From Salinisphaera sp. UBA1666 (lineage in GTDB: Bacteria > Pseudomonadota > Gammaproteobacteria > Nevskiales > Salinisphaeraceae), in assembly GCA_002320455.1 (NCBI GenBank), contig DCKU01000066.1:1-6951 (forward strand): a stretch of DNA of 6,951 bases, in the 5' to 3' direction. Both the position numbers and the translations under genes were made by a program. Positions within the stretch are counted from its first letter, which is position 1; each line of letters starts with the position of its first letter. The notes under the pieces are model-generated. The model did no database searches, was not told where the DNA came from, and saw only the letters and a program-made list of their open reading frames with translations. Of this stretch, positions 5,421 to 6,951 are shown piece by piece.

Positions 5421-6424
5421 CAGTCCTCGGCCAGCCAGCGGGCCGCGTCCTTGGCGAAGTAGGTCAAGATGCCGTCACAGCCGGCGCGCTTGAACGACAG
5501 CAGGCACTCCATGACCGCCGCCCGCTCGTCCAGCCAGCCGTTGTCGATGGCGGCCTTGAGCATCGCGTACTCGCCGGAGACGTGATAGGCAAAGGTGGGT
5601 ACGCCGAACTCGGTCTTCACCCTGTGGATGATGTCCAGGTAAGGCATGCCCGGCTTGACCATGACCATGTCGGCGCCTTCCTTTAGATCGAGCGCCACCT
5701 CGCGCATGGCCTCGTCGCCGTTGGCCGGGTCGACTTGATAGGTGCGCTTGTCGGCTTTGCCGAGATTGCCCGCCGAGCCGAGCGCCTCGCGAAACGGGTT
5801 GTAATAGCTGGATGCGAACTTGGCGGCATAGGACATGATCACGGTGTTGATATGCCCGGCGTCTTCCAGCGCGTGACGCATGGCCTGAATACGCCCGTCC
5901 ATCATGTCCGAGGGCGAGACGATATCCACGCCGGCGTCCGCATGGGCCAGCGTCTGGGCGACCAGGATCTCGATGGTCGCATCGTTGATGACATAGCCGG
6001 CCTCATCGATCACGCCGTCTTGGCCGTGGCTGGTATAGGGATCAAGTGCCACATCGGTCATCACGCCGAGCTCGGGGTGGCGTGCCTTGATCTGGCGAAT
6101 CGCGGCAGGAATCAGGCCCTCGGGGTTGGCGGCTTCCTCAGCCTCGGCGGTCTTCTTGTCGGGGTCGATGACCGGAAACAGCACGACCATGGGTATGCCC
6201 AGAGCGACGACCTCGTCGATCTCGTCGGCCAGGCCGGTCAGTGTGTGTCGCTTCTGGCCGGGCATGGCCTTGATCTCGACCGACTCGCCCTCGGTCACGA
6301 AGATCGGATAGATGAGATCGTCGCGCGTGAGGCGATTCTCGCGCGCCAGGCGGCGCGAAAAATCGGCCGCGCGGGCGCGGCGTAGGCGGGTTGCCGGGAA
6401 ATGGCCGGGGTAGGTATGTGGCAT
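5420..6424 (-). CDS. hemB: Porphobilinogen synthase (delta-aminolevulinic acid dehydratase)
   Basis: HemB condenses two 5-aminolevulinate molecules to porphobilinogen, the second common step of heme, siroheme and cobalamin synthesis. The chosen product has 334 residues, matching Pseudomonas HemB. The two Schiff-base lysines are Lys202 (SYAAKFASSYY) and Lys257 (MVKPGMPYLD). At the metal site, where E. coli has three zinc-binding cysteines, this protein has Ala126, Asp128 and Asp136 (DVALDPYTSHGQDG), the aspartate-type site of non-zinc, Mg2+-activated enzymes such as that of P. aeruginosa. I chose the ATG at 6424 because MPHTYPGHFPATRLRR fits the family N-terminus; the frame stays open to a TTG at 6484, but those 20 extra residues are unlike the family. 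No clear ribosome binding site is seen. It is the first gene of the minus-strand run and overlaps waaF by 1 nt. Confidence 0.96.
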   Translation of the reverse strand: MPHTYPGHFPATRLRRARAADFSRRLARENRLTRDDLIYPIFVTEGESVEIKAMPGQKRHTLTGLADEIDEVVALGIPMVVLFPVIDPDKKTAEAEEAANPEGLIPAAIRQIKARHPELGVMTDVALDPYTSHGQDGVIDEAGYVINDATIEILVAQTLAHADAGVDIVSPSDMMDGRIQAMRHALEDAGHINTVIMSYAAKFASSYYNPFREALGSAGNLGKADKRTYQVDPANGDEAMREVALDLKEGADMVMVKPGMPYLDIIHRVKTEFGVPTFAYHVSGEYAMLKAAIDNGWLDERAAVMECLLSFKRAGCDGILTYFAKDAARWLAED

Positions 6425-6470
6425 GGCGATATCGATTAGGGCGTTAATGGCTGCGAGCATGAAAGCGCGG

Positions 6471-6495
6471 CGGCCGCGATTCAACTCCGCGGCCG
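6471..6495. repeat. 8-bp inverted repeat in the hemB/arsS divergent spacer
   Basis: CGGCCGCG (6471-6478) and CGCGGCCG (6488-6495) are exact inverted repeats around 9 nt. They lie in the 125-bp region between the divergent hemB and arsS start codons, where both promoters should be. A weak plus-strand candidate is TTCAAC (6480-6485) with TGATAG (6504-6509) at 18-bp spacing. The repeat could be an operator, or only chance in very GC-rich DNA; nothing in the sequence decides this. Confidence 0.3.
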
Positions 6496-6549
6496 AGTCG
6501 GGCTGATAGACTCGCGGTCATTGCCTTGAGTGACCCGAGACCCTGCGTC

Positions 6550-6933
6550 ATGGCAGAAACACTCGACGATATCGCCCCTGCGACCGATTTTCCCGCGATA
6601 CGGCGGGCGCGCCTGCACACGCTGCAGATGAATCTGGGCTATCTGTGCAACATCGCCTGTACCCATTGCCACGTCGAAGCCGGGCCCAAGCGCACCGAGC
6701 TGATGGACTGGCCCACCATGCAAGATGCGCTATCGTTCATGGCCGCCCAGGGGATTAAAACGCTGGACGTGACCGGCGGCTCTCCGGAGATGAATCCCTA
6801 TTTCTGCGATTTCATGCGGGCCGCCCGTGCCCAGGGCGTCACCCTCATGGACCGCTGCAACCCCACGATCATCGTGGAGCACGGCTATGAGTGGGTCGCG
6901 CCGTTTCTGGCCGAGCAGGGCGTCGAGATCTGA
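6550..6933 (+). pseudogene. arsS: Arsenosugar biosynthesis radical SAM protein ArsS, N-terminal part, truncated
   Basis: The 127 codons match the N-terminal part of ArsS-type radical SAM proteins, which normally run to over 300 residues with a C-terminal DUF3641 domain. Visible are TDFPAIRRARLHTLQMNLGY, then the 4Fe-4S motif CNIACTHC (Cys33, 37 and 40, CxxxCxxC), HVEAGPKRTELMD, DVTGGSPEMNP and MDRCNPTII. ArsS is linked to making 5-deoxyarsenosugars from methylated arsenic, normally with ArsM, which is not in the window. Homologues continue after GVEI with a conserved stretch like VASLPCY. Here GVEI is followed at once by TGA (6931-6933) and by sequence that fits no frame of the family. The likely cause is an insertion sequence starting at 6931. 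The ATG at 6550 fits the family start; an in-frame TTG at 6526 would add eight residues. Without its C-terminal half the product should be inactive. Confidence 0.8.
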
Positions 6934-6951
6934 GCTGGACCCGATCGGTTG
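6931..6951. mobile_element. Probable terminal inverted repeat of an IS3-family element (only the tip present)
   Basis: The last 21 bases begin TGAGCTGGACCC and end GGTTG. From memory the IS150 end reads TGTACTGCACCC, a further six bases, then GTTG; the two share about 14 of 21 positions, including the TG tip, CTG, ACCC and GTTG. The sequence starts exactly where arsS homology stops, as expected for an insertion junction, and the window ends inside it, as often happens when an assembly breaks at a repeated IS. No transposase can be seen. A misassembly is the main alternative. Confidence 0.45.

Noticed and set aside
3576..5462. A 628-codon open frame on the plus strand
   Set aside because: It lies antisense to most of aroE and all of waaF, shows no recognisable domain or ribosome binding site, and its sequence is what GC-rich codon bias produces opposite real genes.
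5735..6385. A 216-codon plus-strand open frame opposite hemB
   Set aside because: It mirrors conserved hemB codons; its Gly/His/Asp-rich composition is typical of a shadow frame.
6425..6484. Twenty-residue N-terminal extension of hemB from a TTG
   Set aside because: The added residues do not resemble HemB N-termini, and the ATG at 6424 fits the family.

Overview
The window looks like chromosomal DNA from a GC-rich gammaproteobacterium. The clues are an E. coli-type Hsp15 (hslR), a DUF3634 protein, endonuclease V, an E. coli-type MntR, a heptosyltransferase II for LPS core, and a Pseudomonas-like (Asp-type, non-zinc) HemB. A Salinisphaera- or Halomonas-like host is a guess that cannot be tested from the sequence alone. 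No tRNA, rRNA, CRISPR array or complete mobile element was seen.

Layout. Positions 1-39 hold an imperfect hairpin. hslR (51-449, minus) and a small DUF3634 gene (508-789, plus) diverge from a 58-bp spacer. A glutathione S-transferase gene (874-1542, plus) meets a gene for an exported, Gln-rich, helical protein of unknown function (1639-2211, minus) tail to tail. The terminator between them faces the minus-strand gene. From 2332 to 6424 there is a tight minus-strand run in transcription order hemB, waaF, aroE, mntR, nfi. The spacings are a 1-nt overlap, a 60-bp gap, a short gap carrying a palindrome, and an 11-nt overlap. Divergent from hemB, on the plus strand, starts an arsS-type radical SAM gene. 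It breaks off after about 127 codons, where the DNA changes to what looks like the tip of an IS3-family element, 21 bases before the window ends.

How the genes relate. The minus-strand run mixes tetrapyrrole synthesis (HemB), LPS inner core (WaaF), aromatic amino acid synthesis (AroE), manganese-responsive regulation (MntR) and DNA repair (Nfi). It reads as a housekeeping cluster rather than one pathway. The closest functional pairing is MntR with Nfi, whose reading frames overlap; Nfi is a Mg2+/Mn2+-dependent nuclease.

Most of the window is ordinary core genome. The points worth a second look are: the palindrome whose spacer is exactly a -10-like hexamer abutting the mntR start codon (possible autoregulation and leaderless mRNA); the perfect 15-bp inverted repeat that starts inside the nfi stop codon and has a degenerate relative beyond hslR; the probable IS insertion in arsS; and the unrecognised Gln-rich exported protein. 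I found no convincing undescribed multi-gene system.
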